Positions 10,811 through 35,056 of a DNA stretch of 64,000 nt are shown here, one piece after another. The stretch lies in the NCBI RefSeq assembly GCF_042186555.1, contig NC_133327.1:106357167-106421166 (forward strand). Direction: 5' to 3'. Source of the stretch: Aquarana catesbeiana (taxonomy: Eukaryota > Chordata > Amphibia > Anura > Ranidae). Under the pieces are notes generated by a model. That model was not told the DNA's origin, searched no databases, and saw only the letters and a program-made list of their open reading frames with translations. A program made the translations under genes and the position numbers. Numbering within the stretch: position 1 is the stretch's first letter; each line of letters starts with the position of its first letter.

Positions 10811-10969
10811 CAGGGATATGCAATTAGCGGACCTCCAGCTGTTGCAAAACTACAAGTCCCATCATGCTTTTGCCTCTGGGTGTCATGCTTGTGGCTGTCA
10901 GACTCTCGCTATGCCTCATGGGACTTGTAATTCTGCAACAGCTGGAGGTCCACTAATTACATATCACTG
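10811..10969. mobile_element. hAT-type MITE (159 bp) with 8-bp TSD
   Basis: The element has inverted ends CAGGGATATGCAATTAG and CTAATTACATATCACTG and is almost fully palindromic (CCTCCAGCTGTTGCA and inverse). It is flanked by CTCTAGAC (10803-10810) and CTCTATAC (10970-10977), an 8-bp duplication with one mismatch. Eight-base duplications of this TCTAGA type are typical of hAT transposons. It sits in the leader/gag region of the second DIRS element. Confidence 0.8.
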
Positions 10970-11534
10970 CTCTATACCATTAATGGTTGAGGAAAAAACC
11001 TCTTGTGTAATATATACAGGGGCTGAAGTGCCAGAAGAGGTGTAGCCCCTGACCCCGATGGCTCTCCCTGGCCCATCTTTAGGGGGGGGGGGCATGCTGC
11101 CGACAGGGGGCCCTCAGAACCTGAACGAGATCCCCTAGTGTCTCTGGTTCCTGGGGTGCTTGAACCTCTTCTACCCATAGTGCAAAGCAACAAGGTGTGA
11201 GGTATACAAATGAACACTGCCCGCTGAGCGATGTAGTCTGGCTAAAAGCCTTGCTACCCAATGCTCAGTCTGGTGTTACTTCAGTAAATGCTGCCTAGGA
11301 GAATGCCTGTGTCCCACCTTACATGCGACCGTCAGCTCTGTGTCTCTCAGAAGGCTGAGTGCACCTGTACAGAGTGCCTTTAATAGCCTGCAGCTGGCCT
11401 GAGTGGGAGTCTAAGCACCTGTGCTGATGTCCCGCCCCCTCCTCTACCGCCCCCCCCCCTTCAAGTTTTGAAAAAAACGAGCGCTTCCTGCACTGTCGAC
11501 TCTCCTGTCATGCTTCTGGAAAAAGGCTGGGGAT

Positions 11535-11535
<1 letters not shown>

Positions 11536-11573
<38 letters not shown>
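11536..11573 (+). repeat. Poly(G) run, 38 nt
   Basis: A long uninterrupted G homopolymer follows GGGAT. Shorter G or C runs lie at 11083 and 11450. Such tracts can form G-quadruplexes and are also prone to sequencing-length error, so the exact length is uncertain. Confidence 0.85.
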
Positions 11574-11574
<1 letters not shown>

Positions 11575-12457
11575 AGGGGTTGAGACTGGTAACAAGATCT
11601 GCCTAAACGGCTATCTTCAGAGATGGTGGACATTAGGCCGCAGAGCCCGGGTGGTATAACCACTTTCTAGACCCCTGTGGCCCCTCTCTAGCCTAGGGGG
11701 GGAACATTCAAACATGAGAAATCCCCCTTTCCATCTTACCTGTTTGCAGCCTGCTTGAGACGCTGGGACATAATCAGCGATGAAAACACCTGAGACAGAC
11801 AATCAGCATGTGCAGGTTTGTGCTCTTGGCAGCCCCCGGTGGTCACAATAGGCATAGCATGCATTTACCTTAAAGGAGAAAAGCCACTAGAACTCAAAAA
11901 TTCTGTGGAATCTCCTCTTACCTTATCCAGCCGCAGGGTGCTGTTTACACAGACCCAATCTTCACCTCTCACGGTGGGCTCCGTTTGAAAAAACCGTCAG
12001 AGACTGGGGCCCCCTACGAATAGGGGGATCCAACAGTTCTGGGACCGTAAAGCACCACGCCAGAAATTAGGAAGTTTAAAGCCATTTTCTGATCTGCGGG
12101 GTCCAGCTCTCTAAAAAGAGAAGCATTACGGGTAAAACCTCGTTTTTTTCGGACGCGAGGCCCGGGTACCATTCAATTCGGCCATGAAAAGACACTTTGA
12201 ATGGATCCGGTTCGCCTGGCTTGCCCCAGTATAGGATCTTAGGATATTCCCTTTGGAGCTCAGCACAGGACATCTTTACACGTCCATCACCTAAGACACT
12301 GGCGTAAAAACTGAGGTATCCCTGCAAGGGGGAGGGATTATATAGGGGGTTGAACTTCCTGATAGGGTGTGCCAGTGTCCAATCACCAGTGACACCTATA
12401 TAACCCATCAGTAATTACTGTGGCTCTTTGTCCCGTGATGTTCGAGAAAGAAAATGC

Positions 12458-13244
12458 AATGATTACTGTATGACACTGGCAGGGAAGGGGTTAACACTAG
12501 TGGTGATCAAGGGGTTAAATATGTTCCCTGCTAGGTGTTTAACTGTGGGGGGAGGGGACTGACTGGGAGGGAGAGAGGGAGAGAGGGAGAGAGGGAGAGA
12601 GGGAGAGAGGGAGAGAGGGAGAGAGGGAGAGAGGGAGAGAGGGAGAGAGGGAGAGAGGGAGAGAGGGAGAGAGGGAGAGAGGGAGAGAGGGAGAGAGGGA
12701 CCAGGTTTTTATTGTCCAAGTTTAATTGAATATGATGGGGTACTATGCACAGCTGCACCAGATTCTGTGTGCTCCACTTTTGGAAATCTCCCTCAATGTG
12801 TTGCACCGTGCTACTAACCTATATGTCTGCATATCCCCCCCCCCTAAATAGGAAGCAACACCAAGAAGAAAAAAAAAAAAAAAAAAAAAAGTCACTGCTC
12901 TCCCAGTCTAGTTTACGCCCTCTGACATTTCACCCCACCCACCGGGCACTTAGATGTCTATGGTCATCTCTATGATTAAGCCTTCCAGTGGGCAGGACGA
13001 AACCTAGCACGTGGCTGTATACTACACTACAGAATGGTGATATTTCATGCCGGCACCCCATCCCTGAGCACCAGTGGGACAACGCACATATTTCTTAGAG
13101 CCGCACTAAAAGTATAAGCAGGTCACTCATGGATCAAGCTGTAAATAACAAATACATTTACTTCCCACTGATTAAGCAATTATTCTCTGTACAAAAAACA
13201 GCAGCTTAAAGTTTCTAGGGGAAAAAAAAACCCCACAAAAGACA
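12458..13244. other. RPS7 downstream intergenic DNA
   Basis: Between the right end of the second DIRS element and the RPS7 polyadenylation region I see only the GAGAGGGA simple repeat, an A run (12870-12890) and unclassified DNA. There is no gene-like ORF. Confidence 0.5.
12566..12702 (+). repeat. (GAGAGGGA)n microsatellite
   Basis: About 17 near-perfect 8-bp purine units occur in tandem. The polypurine/polypyrimidine asymmetry would allow triplex (H-DNA) formation. Confidence 0.95.
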
Positions 13245-13264
13245 AAAGTACAAGTATTTTTTTT

Positions 13265-13270
13265 TTTAAT
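13265..13270 (-). terminator. RPS7 polyadenylation signal ATTAAA
   Basis: The minus strand carries ATTAAA about 16 nt after the stop codon, immediately followed by an A tract. ATTAAA is the common variant signal. The 3' UTR would be very short, as is usual for ribosomal protein genes. Cleavage probably occurs near 13245-13255. Confidence 0.65.
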
Positions 13271-13285
13271 TACATCATTAGCACT

Positions 13286-25742
<12,457 letters not shown>

Positions 25743-25856
25743 TCAAGGATCATTAACAAAGGGATAGTCACCAGCATCATCTTTAAATTGCGAACACTGA
25801 GCACCATTCACTCAAACAGCAATTTCTGGAAATAATGTGTTGCCAATGCAATCAAG

Positions 25857-26080
25857 ATCTGTATCCTGCATGGTTTTTCTCCCCAGTCAGGGCCTAGAGG
25901 CTCTGGGAAGTTGTAGGAATATACAGGACGCCATCCACACCAACCTGAAGGCCGGGGACATGCATGTTCTCCAACGTTGTGGAACGGGACTGTACGTCAT
26001 TGCACCAGAAAGACGCTACGCTCCCATACGCCACGAGGACAGAGCCCATGAGAGCAACCTCACAGGATATCCACGTTGGT
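25857..26080 (-). ncRNA. SNORA73: U17 (SNORA73) snoRNA, copy in RPS7 intron 1
   Basis: Full-length copy near the 3' end of intron 1, 131 nt from the exon 2 acceptor, ending GGATACAGAT with an intact ACA box. H box and conserved GTTCCACAACGTTGG are present. Confidence 0.95.
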
Positions 26081-26570
26081 CAAGCTGTACATTTGTAAAG
26101 GGCAGCAACATTCAAGCCAAGATTAGGGTCTGTAGCTGCATTAAACACATGGTAGGCAATACCCACTGGCAGATGTTTTCAACACTTGTCTAACGCAGTT
26201 AGTGGCCTTTCACACCAACCCAGTCGTTACGTCTCAAACTGCATCACAGAAATTGTTCAAGTTGAATTTTAGGCAGTGCTATTCAGAACAAATGCACTGC
26301 ACTAACATGTGTGATGATGGCAAGAACAAAGTCCCAAGAAGTGTGCCAGAAAGTCCAACTACAAAGAACAAAAAGTACTCGGAAAATCCAGCATGGAGGT
26401 AAGTGCAACGAAAACAGCACTGAACTTAAAAATGTATTCTATTCCTTATCAGTCCTTAGGCCTCATCCACAAAGGATGCATCCACCCTTGCAAAGGCTAG
26501 GTTTACCCATACAAGGATGTAAAGGTGTTCTGTGCAGGCAGTCCCATTGCCGTCAATCAGTATGCAGCAG

Positions 26571-26822
26571 ATGCACAGCCGCTGCTCCTCCCAAGTGGAG
26601 ATCAATGTGGGTCCACATCTCTGAACTCCGTGTACATTTGTTGGGGGACACGCACACACAGATGTCAACATCAGTAACAGCGGCTGTGCAGCTGCTCCTC
26701 CCAAGTGGACATCAACGTGGGTCCACATCTCTGAACTCAGTGTACATTTGTTGGGGGGCACACACAGATGTCAAAATCAGTAACAGCGGCTGTGCAGCTG
26801 CTGCCTCCCAAGTGACATCAAA
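26571..26822 (+). repeat. ~110-bp tandem repeat, 2.3 copies (RPS7 intron 1)
   Basis: The segment from GCTGCTCCTCCCAAGTGG through CAGTAACAGCGGCTGTGCA is repeated starting at 26581 and 26691, with a partial third unit near 26796. Confidence 0.8.
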
Positions 26823-27403
26823 AGGGACTGCCAGCATGGGGATGCATGGAACACCTTTGCATTCTTGTGTGGTTATAGCCTTGGATGGTTGTATGTATTG
26901 ATATGCCCCATATGAAGGAGGCCTTAGCCTGGGGGTTCACACTATTGAACACAGACATCGCACATGTGATGAGCACCGAATTGCTGTGCGATGCAAATTC
27001 AGCCAGTTTGTATAACTGAACTAGCATGGCATTCGCACAAAAATGCTGCAGGAACCTTTTTCCCCAGCAACGGAATCGAAACACATGGGTGTTCATACCC
27101 ATGTGATCCGATGCCCCTCCAAATTCAGTTTGCACTGTGATCCGATCTGGGGGTGTCATGAACTTTGTATTAAGACCCGGAATGGTTCACAGAGGGCAGT
27201 GTGAACTACCTGCTAGGGAGACGCAATGCGGGAACCGGCACTGCAATAGAGCTGGTTCCCGCAACGCGATAGTATGAAACGGGGTTTAAAGTGTCACTAA
27301 ACCCAGGACCCTGCATTCCCTATATCTAGTCTCCCACAGAACATGGAAATGCTATTATTTTAATAAACAAACTGCTAACACCTTTTCTCAGCAGTAAGGA
27401 TGA

Positions 27404-27600
27404 GCTCCGGCGTGTTCGCACACCCCACATGCAGAGCCCGCCAGGAAGTCAGCACTGCGCTAATCACAGGCAGTGAGTCATTTCCCGATGCATGGCTGCT
27501 CATTTCCCGATGCCTGTGATTAGCGCAGTACCGACTTCCTGGCGGGCTCTGCACATGACGTCTGCAAACACACCAGAGCTCATCCTTACTCAGCAGTATA
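27404..27600. repeat. Inverted repeat in RPS7 intron 1
   Basis: GCAGAGCCCGCCAGGAAGTC and its inverse GACTTCCTGGCGGGCTCTGC flank a central CATTTCCCGATGC direct duplication. It is a palindromic MITE-like structure inside a longer repeat (about 27290-27790). Confidence 0.7.
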
Positions 27601-28599
27601 TAGCAGTCTTATGACTATCAGTGTCTGGTTAAAGCTTGGATGAGTTTTCATTCTGCTCTGTCCTATGAGGCTGCAGGACCTCTGACCCTGTCTGGACAGT
27701 GCTGATTGGCCCTGTGATCACATTCATTCTCCCCTAGCCTCTGTCTTACCAAGAGATGGATTGGGGACAGTGGAAGGAGATTAGAGAAGAAAGGATCCAA
27801 CAGACTTTACACACAATGCAGAGGATTAACCCCTTAGGTTCCACAGTGAGTATAACAAGTATGCTTTGCTGCATATACAGACTGATTTTACTGTTGTGGG
27901 TTTAACACTTAAACCAGGTACACGGGCAGTTTTTGCATTCAACCCAGCAGGCTTAAAGCAAAGTTCCACCCAAAAATGGAACTTCCACTTTAAGGGAGGT
28001 GACCCCCCCGACATGCCACATTTGGTATGTCATTTTTTTTGGGGGGGGGGGGGGCGGATCCCAGATCCCACTTCCTCCCAGCACAGGAAGGGAGATCACC
28101 TCACCCCCCCTCCATCTCGGCAATCTGGGACACGTCACAGGACCCAGATGATTACCTGGCCAGGTGCAGCTCGCGCATGCACAGTGGGTGCCCGGCTGTG
28201 AAGCCACAGTTGGGCGCCCACACTAACAATGCCGGCGCCACAGAGGGGAGGGGGAGACGAGCGGGGCTTCGCTCCCCTGCATCACTGGACCCTGGGAAAG
28301 GCAAGTGTCAGATTATTAAAAGTCAGTAGCTGCAGTATTTGTAGCTGCTGACTTTTCTTAAAGCAGAGTTCTGTTAAAAAAAAAAAAAAAAAAAAAGAAG
28401 AAGAAGGACAGATCATTGTACTAACACAAGCTATATTAATACAGTGACCTCTCCGCTATGCTACTGTGAGATAGGGGAACCACCCCCTCACCAGGGTTGT
28501 ACACAGTTACTGCCAAATCAAACACTTTTGGCCCATGTGTACCCAGCAATAAAATGAAATGGTTGCATTTGTTTTCTTTTCTAGACTCTTTTTCACCTG

Positions 28600-29140
28600 G
28601 TGATCTGGTGTTCTATTAGAAAAGCGCTACCCAACAGAAAATGCAACAGAAGGGACGTTGCAAGCAAATATTGCGCTAAACATTCAAACATGGCCGCTAT
28701 GCGTTTCCATAGGTTTCTTAATCTGACAGAACTCGAAGACAGCAGCAGACATCTTACACACAGGCAAGTCTTCAATTTCACTTATTTTAGCAGTTAACAT
28801 ATACTGAAATAGACCACTTCACTGCGACCAAGTGAAATACTCTCAGTACATAATCAGTTTGGCGTTGCGCGGGGTGTACCAAGATGGCCTCTGTCTGCAG
28901 GTTTGTTACAGCTTTTCAAATGCAACACCAAAACAGTGTCAGAGATTTAAAATGACATTCAGTATATAGGGTCAGTTTACTGCTAAAATAAGTGAAATTG
29001 AAGACTTGCCTGGGTGTGATAAGATGTCCGCTGCTGCCTTCGTGTTGTCAGATTAGGAAACCTATTGGAACACATAGCGGCCATGTTGGAACACATGGCA
29101 CAGTAAACTGTTTTCTCACATTTTCTGATGGGTAGCGGTA
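28600..29140. repeat. Palindromic MITE-like repeat in RPS7 intron 1
   Basis: Arms at about 28620-28800 and 28975-29135 are inverted copies. Shared landmarks are ATGGCCGCTATG, AGGTTTCTTAATCTGACA and CAATTTCACTTATTTTAGCA. It resembles the larger palindromic element at 44265-48120. Confidence 0.7.
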
Positions 29141-29647
29141 TTCTGACAGGACACCGGCCATTACTTTTTTTAACCTTCCTTTAACAGACCCAGCTGTCCA
29201 ATTTCAAGCAATTATCCCCATTTGATGAATGAAGAGCGCACACACAAGTGCTATGCCGTCACACTCCCCAATCACTATCTCCAACACCATACTTCTCCTT
29301 CCTATCATCACTGCACCCCGAGCACTGGTCAGGTCTAGGAGATTACAGAAATAAGGGACACATTACACTAACCTGTCCCCTCTTTATCCTGAAGCTCCCT
29401 CCATCCTACACACCATGCCTCGTGTACACAATTAGTGATGGATCTCAGGTGTGATACACTCTCCATGATTAATCGGATGTCAACAGTACAGTAATGACCA
29501 TAAACACACTCTACAGTCTGATCGTACAATCTGCCTTAGATCTACCAACAAGCATGCAGTGCATGGGGCCTAGCTGATGTGGTAGAAATGAAATGACTTG
29601 TATAGGTTTGTCCTAATATGCTATAGTGTGTGGAAATGTACTGTACA

Positions 29648-31385
29648 GTGTATATAGTCGTGTATGAGCCCCATAGAGCGCGCACACACAGTGTATATAG
29701 TCGTGTATGAGCCCCATAGAGCGCGCACACACAGTGTATATAGTCGTGTATGAGCCCCATAGAGCGCGCACACACAGTGTATATAGTCATGTATGAGCCC
29801 CATAGAGCGCGCACACACAGTGTATATAGTCATGTATGAGCCCCATAGAGCGCGCACACACAGTGTATATAGTCGTGTATGAGCCCCATAGAGCGCGCAC
29901 ACACAGTGTATATAGTCATGTATGAGCCCCATAGAGCGCGCACACACAGTGTATATAGTCATGTATGAGCCCCATAGAGCGCGCACACACAGTGTATATA
30001 GTCATGTATGAGCCCCATAGAGCGCGCACACACAGTGTATATAGTCATGTATGAGCCCCATAGAGCGCGCACACACAGTGTATATAGTCGTGTATGAGCC
30101 CCATAGAGCGCGCACACACAGTGTATATAGTCATGTATGAGCCCCATAGAGCGCGCACACACAGTGTATATAGTCATGTATGAGCCCCATAGAGCGCGCA
30201 CACACAGTGTATATAGTCATGTATGAGCCCCATAGAGCGCGCACACACAGTGTATATAGTCATGTATGAGCCCCATAGAGCGCACACACAGTGTATATAG
30301 TCATGTATGAGCCCCATAGAGCGCACACACAGTGTATATAGTCATGTATGAGCCCCATAGAGCGCACACACAGTGTATATAGTCATGTATGAGCCCCATA
30401 GAGCGCACACACAGTGTATATAGTCATGTATGAGCCCCATAGAGCGCACACACAGTGTATATAGTCATGTATGAGCCCCATAGAGCGCACACACAGTGTA
30501 TATAGTCATGTATGAGCCCCATAGAGCACACACAGTGTATATAGTCGTGTATGAGCCCCATAGAGCGCACACACAGTGTATATAGTCATGTATGAGCCCC
30601 ATAGAGCGCACACACAGTGTATATAGTCATGTATGAGCCCCATAGAGCGCACACACAGTGTATATAGTCATGTATGAGCCCCATAGAGCGCACACACAGT
30701 GTATATAGTCATGTATGAGCCCCATAGAGCGCACACACAGTGTATATAGTCATGTATGAGCCCCATAGAGCGCACACACAGTGTATATAGTCATGTATGA
30801 GCCCCATAGAGCGCACACACAGTGTATATAGTCATGTATGAGCCCCATAGAGCGCACACACAGTGTATATAGTCATGTATGAGCCCCATAGAGCGCACAC
30901 ACAGTGTATATAGTCATGTATGAGCCCCATAGAGCGCACACACAGTGTATATAGTCATGTATGAGCCCCATAGAGCGCACACACAGTGTATATAGTCATG
31001 TATGAGCCCCATAGAGCGCACACACAGTGTATATAGTCATGTATGAGCCCCATAGAGCGCACACACAGTGTATATAGTCATGTATGAGCCCCATAGAGCA
31101 CACACAGTGTATATAGTCATGTATGAGCCCCATAGAGCGCACACACAGTGTATATAGTCATGTATGAGCCCCATAGAGCACACACAGTGTATATAGTCGT
31201 GTATGAGCCCCATAGAGCACACACAGTGTATATAGTCATGTATGAGCCCCATAGAGCACACACAGTGTATATAGTCATGTATGAGCCCCATAGAGCACAC
31301 ACAGTGTATATAGTCATGTATGAGCCCCATAAAGCACACACATAGTGTATATAGTCGTGTATGAGCTCCACAGAGCACACACAGT
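29648..31385. repeat. Minisatellite, 43/41/39-bp units, ~42 copies, in RPS7 intron 1
   Basis: Each unit is GTGTATATAGTCRTGTATGA followed by GCCCCATAGAGC and a CG/CA tail. Fourteen 43-bp units (GCGCGCACACAC tail) run from 29648 to about 30250, then mostly 41-bp units (GCGCACACAC) to about 31100, then mostly 39-bp units (GCACACAC) to the end. All three minus-strand frames stay open across much of the array, giving long spurious ORFs. The array ends ~325 bp from RPS7 exon 1. Confidence 0.97.
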
Positions 31386-31710
31386 ATATATGGTCAGGTC
31401 TATCAGTGTGTCCTATGCTGTATAATAAATAGCACTCTCCCCGCACACATCCCTCCTCTCCAGGCTCCCCACACACACGGCACACGTGCAGTCCCGGCTC
31501 CATCCCCCCACGTCCACCATCACCAGCCGGGCCGCTCCGATTCTTCCATCCATCGCCATCCTCCGCACACACCGCCCCGCACAGGGAAGCCAGCGCACGC
31601 CAGGGAAGGGAGGGCCCTGTACCGTCAGCACACGCCGCCATTTCGGGCCGTCGGCGAGGGGAACACGCAGAAAAAAGACACATTTCTCTCAGAGGATCTG
31701 CCGCACTCAC

Positions 31711-31740
31711 CGTCCTCTCTCAGTGACGGCCTAGGAAGAG
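31711..31740 (-). other. RPS7: RPS7 exon 1, non-coding, 5'TOP
   Basis: The minus strand reads CTCTTCCTAGGCCGTC from 31740, a C followed by a pyrimidine tract, which is the 5'TOP start of ribosomal protein mRNAs. It ends GGACG|GTGAGT, a strong donor at 31710. The exact start nucleotide is inferred. Confidence 0.85.
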
Positions 31741-31860
31741 GGCGAGATCCCGCGAGAGAGGCCCAGATCTCGCCCGGGTGAAAAGGATGATGGGAAATTG
31801 GGAGCCAGTATTTCAATTAGACTGCCACGCCTTCTTCCTCACACCAGCTCCTGGCGGAAG
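31741..31860 (-). promoter_or_regulatory. RPS7 promoter region, TATA-less, CpG-rich
   Basis: Upstream of the 5'TOP start the minus strand carries TCTCTCGCGGGATCTCGCC, close to the TCTCGCGAGA-type core promoter motif of housekeeping genes, and CCCGGGCGAGATC. There is no TATA box. CpG density stays high into exon 1 and the first ~300 bp of intron 1 (31440-31740). Regulation of ribosomal protein genes at this level is known; the exact factors are not shown here. Confidence 0.7.
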
Positions 31861-32042
31861 TAAAAGGGAATCTACAGTGAGGGCGGAAGCAGATCTTTGT
31901 GAATGAATAGTAGTTGGTTCTATAAATGGTGAAAAGGCGGTCTTCTTGATAACAGTAGCTGATTTATAAAGCACCATCATACAAAAGTTCATAAAGTGTA
32001 TCTCTAGCTAATTTCAGTCTTTTTTTTTTTGTTTTGGATTAA

Positions 32043-32483
32043 GGCTGGGTTCACACTATCTTCGAATGCGGCTCACAGTAGGGGTCTGGTGCGTCCTCGT
32101 TTACTGTTTCAGGTCCGATTTCAGCCCGAATTTTTGGCTGAATTTGGACCAAAAGACGCACTGGACTAGTGTGCAAATTCACACCGGAGCCGCAGTGGAC
32201 ATATGTGAAGTGAACCAGATCCATAGAGAGCCGGTCAAAAACTCCTGTTGATGCGAATTGGATGCGGTAAACCCCCCCCCAATTAGAGTTGCCACCTCAT
32301 CCCTTTAAACCCGAACACCTTTGAATTACACAGGTTCTGAGGCTAATTAAATGCAGATAAGGCACCAAGTGAGTTTAATTACCACCTTAATCACCCACAG
32401 AACCTGTGTAATTAATATGTGTTCGGGTTTAAAGGGATGAGGTGGCAACCATACATCCAATTCACAATAGTGTGAACCCAGCC
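32043..32483. repeat. Palindromic MITE with TIR GGCTGGGTTCACACTA
   Basis: GGCTGGGTTCACACTA at 32043 and TAGTGTGAACCCAGCC ending 32483 are perfect inverted ends. A different palindromic repeat (32288-32449) is nested inside. Related sequence occurs at about 32990-33740 and 35955-36150. Confidence 0.8.
32288..32449. repeat. Palindromic repeat 'GTTGCCACCTCATCCC', copy 1 (nested)
   Basis: The ends GTTGCCACCTCATCCCTTTA and inverse are perfect. An interior inverted pair is ATTACACAGGTTCTG / CAGAACCTGTGTAAT. Other copies are at 52287-52448 and, split by an insertion, at 46182-47334. Confidence 0.85.
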
Positions 32484-32988
32484 GAAAGCCTCATACACAC
32501 GCTACGATTGTTGGCAGGGGATTGTCTGTTGACAGACTGTTGCCCTAAAATCTTACAGTTAGTACGCTCCTTTTGACAATTGTTGTCCAACTTTCGGCCA
32601 TCAAATGTTGGATATACACAAAGCATATCCCTCTTTAAGCCTCATACACACAATGAGAATACAGGGCCAAGAAATCCACTTTCAATGCGATCGCACGATA
32701 GTCTGATCATTAGTGCACAACTTTCGTTCAAAATTTTCTGAAGGGACAAACACGAAAATGTTTCTCATACGATATCAGATCGTATGGCTTTCGTTTAATC
32801 AGTACAGTTTTTGTCCAAAAATACAATACAAATACGTTACAAAACTTCTGAATTTTTTTTCTTACGTACGAGAATTTTCATACTTTAGTAACCTATTCAC
32901 ATTCAATATGGAGACTAGCATGCAAAGAAAAAAAAAAAAAATTGACAATCATTCATCTGATAATCTCATCCTGTGTAATAGGCTTTAG

Positions 32989-33742
32989 GCTCCGTTCACA
33001 AATGCTGCGGCCGCAGTTTACATGGGGTCCATCGCGTGCCTGTTCACCGATTCAGGTGCGAATCAGGCCTGAATTTTTGCCTGAATTTGCAGAGCTGTGT
33101 GAACCAGCTCCACTGAGAACCAGTCACATTCTCCTGTCATGCAAATTGAATGCGGGGAACCCAAAAAAAGTGTCAAAAGTGTCCGATCTGTCTGCCACAA
33201 TGTCGCAGTCCTGCTAAAAATCGCTGATCACATCCATTACTAGTAAAAATAAAAATTAATAATAAAAATTATTATTTTGTAGACGCTATAACTTTTGCGC
33301 AAACCGAACAATATACACTTATTGCTTTTTTTTACCAAAAATATGTAGAAGAATACATATTGGCCTAAACTGATGAAGATTTTTTTTATTATTATTATTT
33401 TTTTTGGATAATTATTATAGCAAAAAATATTGTTTTTATTTTACAAAATTGTCACTCTTTTTTTGTTTATAGCGCAAAAAATTAAAAACCATAGAGGTAA
33501 ATCAAATACCACCAAAAGAGCTGTTAAATTGGAGTGCAGAATGTTTACTATGTTTCAAGTTTGAATTCTTTTTTTCTCTATGTGAAAAACCTTTAGTAAA
33601 AAGAATAACAAAAAAAAAATACCACCAAAAGAAAGCTCCATTTGTGGGAAAACAAGGAATTGAAAGACAGTCCGATTCACATGTTATGCGAATTGGATGC
33701 AGTTAAAAATGCATCCAATTTGCATATATGTGAACCGAGCCT
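32989..33742. repeat. Nested repeat: 'GGTTCACA' MITE containing a TTAA-repeat fragment
   Basis: TAGGCTCCGTTCACAAATG at 32989 pairs with TATGTGAACCGAGCCTA ending at 33743. Between about 33164 and 33660 lies a partial copy of the dispersed repeat seen at 19289-20165 (CCATTACTAGTAAAAAT, TATGTAGAAGAATACATA). Confidence 0.65.
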
Positions 33743-33744
33743 AA

Positions 33745-35056
33745 AGCCTCGTACACACAATCGGATTTTCCGCAGACAAAACCTCGGACTTTTGTGCCTG
33801 GATTTTGTCATGCATACAAATGGAAAGGAATTGTCGGGCAACAAACACGAACATAGTGACGTACTACGTGGTTTTTCAGCTCTTTAGCGCCACCCTTTGG
33901 GCTCCTTCTGCTAATTTCGTGTTAGTAGAAGTTTGGTGAGAGTTGATTCGCGCTTTTCATTTAGCGATTTTCAGTTCGTTTGTGAACGGCCGTTCGTCAA
34001 CCAGACATATTGCGGAATCAGAGGAGATAACGTTGTTTATTATTGGCCTTGGAGTTATTGCTTTGACCCAAGTCCAGTCCAGGAGGAGGAGGATTTCTTG
34101 GACCAAAAATTGGTTGCTTTATTAATGTGACCAATTATGTCATATGCCTTTGCTGCGGGAGCTCCAGGAGAATAATCCAGATGATTTTCGGAATTATCTC
34201 CGGATGACGGACCCCTGCTTTCACCAACTCTTGGCATTGGTGACCCCCTATATTAAGAAGCAGGACACATACATGAGGCTTTCATTTTATTTTTTGGTTG
34301 AATAATAATGATTTGAGTTGGTATATTTTTTATATTTTTAGATACATAGAATGCACTTTTTGGTTAAGTTCTATTGGCAGATAGCATGTCTAATTTTATT
34401 TTTTTTCTTTTTTTAATGCACAATAAAAAAATTGTGTAGAATAATACTTGGCTATATGTTTTATTTCAAATGATAGTTTGGGAGTAGGCAGTTACATTTA
34501 AAAAAATACAATGTAAAATTAACAAGGAACACCAACATAGTTGTATCTTTGATCATAAAGACTACAGGATAATGGTGCTGTGGTAACTTGCCCAAAAAAA
34601 AAGCATAATAATATTATTCTTGATATCACTAGAAAATAAAAGCCTCTTAAAATACATTTGGCAGAACTCCATCAGTATCACCAGCAAAGCAGCTTCATTA
34701 TTTTCCCATTAAAGAAGAAGAGAATTGTGCGCTGCATTTCGAGATTTTATAATTTGCTGCGTCACAAATGTTAACTCTCCATTACGAACGCTAGTTTACA
34801 AGACCGACCGCTTCTGGCTCCTCCTTGCTTCCGAGCATGCGTGTTTGTACTTTGGACTTTTGTCCGACGGACTTGTGTACACACGCTCGGAAAATCCGTC
34901 AACAGACATTTGTCCGCTGAAAATTTTAAAGCCTGCCATCCAGCATTTGTCCGCGGAAAACAATTGTCCAATGGAGCATACACAAGGTCGGATTTTCCGC
35001 CAACAGCCAGACATCACTCAATTCCCGTTGGAAAATCCGATTGTGTGTACGAGGCT
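33745..35056 (+). mobile_element. PIF/Harbinger-type element, 1.3 kb, TAA TSD
   Basis: The ends AGCCTCGTACACACAATCGG and CCGATTGTGTGTACGAGGCT are perfect inverted repeats flanked by TAA on both sides, matching the 3-bp TWA duplication of PIF/Harbinger transposons. A short transposase-like ORF relic is at about 34144-34290. The rest is AT-rich filler. Confidence 0.8.
34144..34290 (+). pseudogene. Harbinger transposase N-terminal relic
   Basis: The plus strand encodes MPLLRELQENNPDDFRNYLR then MTDPCFHQLLALVTPYIKKQ and DTYMR. This resembles the 'F..RMs...F..LL..v.p.I.kqdT.mR' region of HARBI1-like/Harbinger transposases. There is no downstream DDE domain, so it is a fragment. It supports the element's class assignment from its TIRs and TAA duplication. 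Confidence 0.6.

Larger units (their letters stand above)
6222..12457 (-). mobile_element. DIRS-like tyrosine-recombinase retrotransposon 2 (degenerate)
   Basis: On the minus strand the order is terminal repeat (about 12457-12310), leader, gag-like ORF (about 10600-9690), RT and RNase H (about 9610-8150), tyrosine recombinase (about 8045-6340, interrupted) and terminal repeat (about 6300-6222). The outer repeats are inverted (CGAACATCACGGGAC versus its complement), as DIRS elements require. Damage includes a deletion through the RT palm that removes the YxDD box, frameshifts, a 744-bp insertion in the recombinase and a hAT-type MITE in the leader/gag region. The element lies downstream of the RPS7 polyadenylation site. 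Confidence 0.85.

Noticed and set aside
12531..12806. ORFs with Ser/Leu/Pro or Gly/Arg/Glu repeats
   Set aside because: They are translations of the GAGAGGGA microsatellite.
26311..26901. 196-codon plus-strand ORF in RPS7 intron 1
   Set aside because: It covers a 110-bp tandem repeat, is antisense to the host gene and shows no recognisable domain.
29648..31385. CRISPR-like array
   Set aside because: Units are contiguous with no unique spacers, lie in a vertebrate intron and differ by dinucleotide length. It is a minisatellite.
31117..31710. 197-codon minus-strand ORF beginning near RPS7 exon 1
   Set aside because: It reads through RPS7 intron 1 and the minisatellite. GC-rich start and repeat peptide only, no family similarity.
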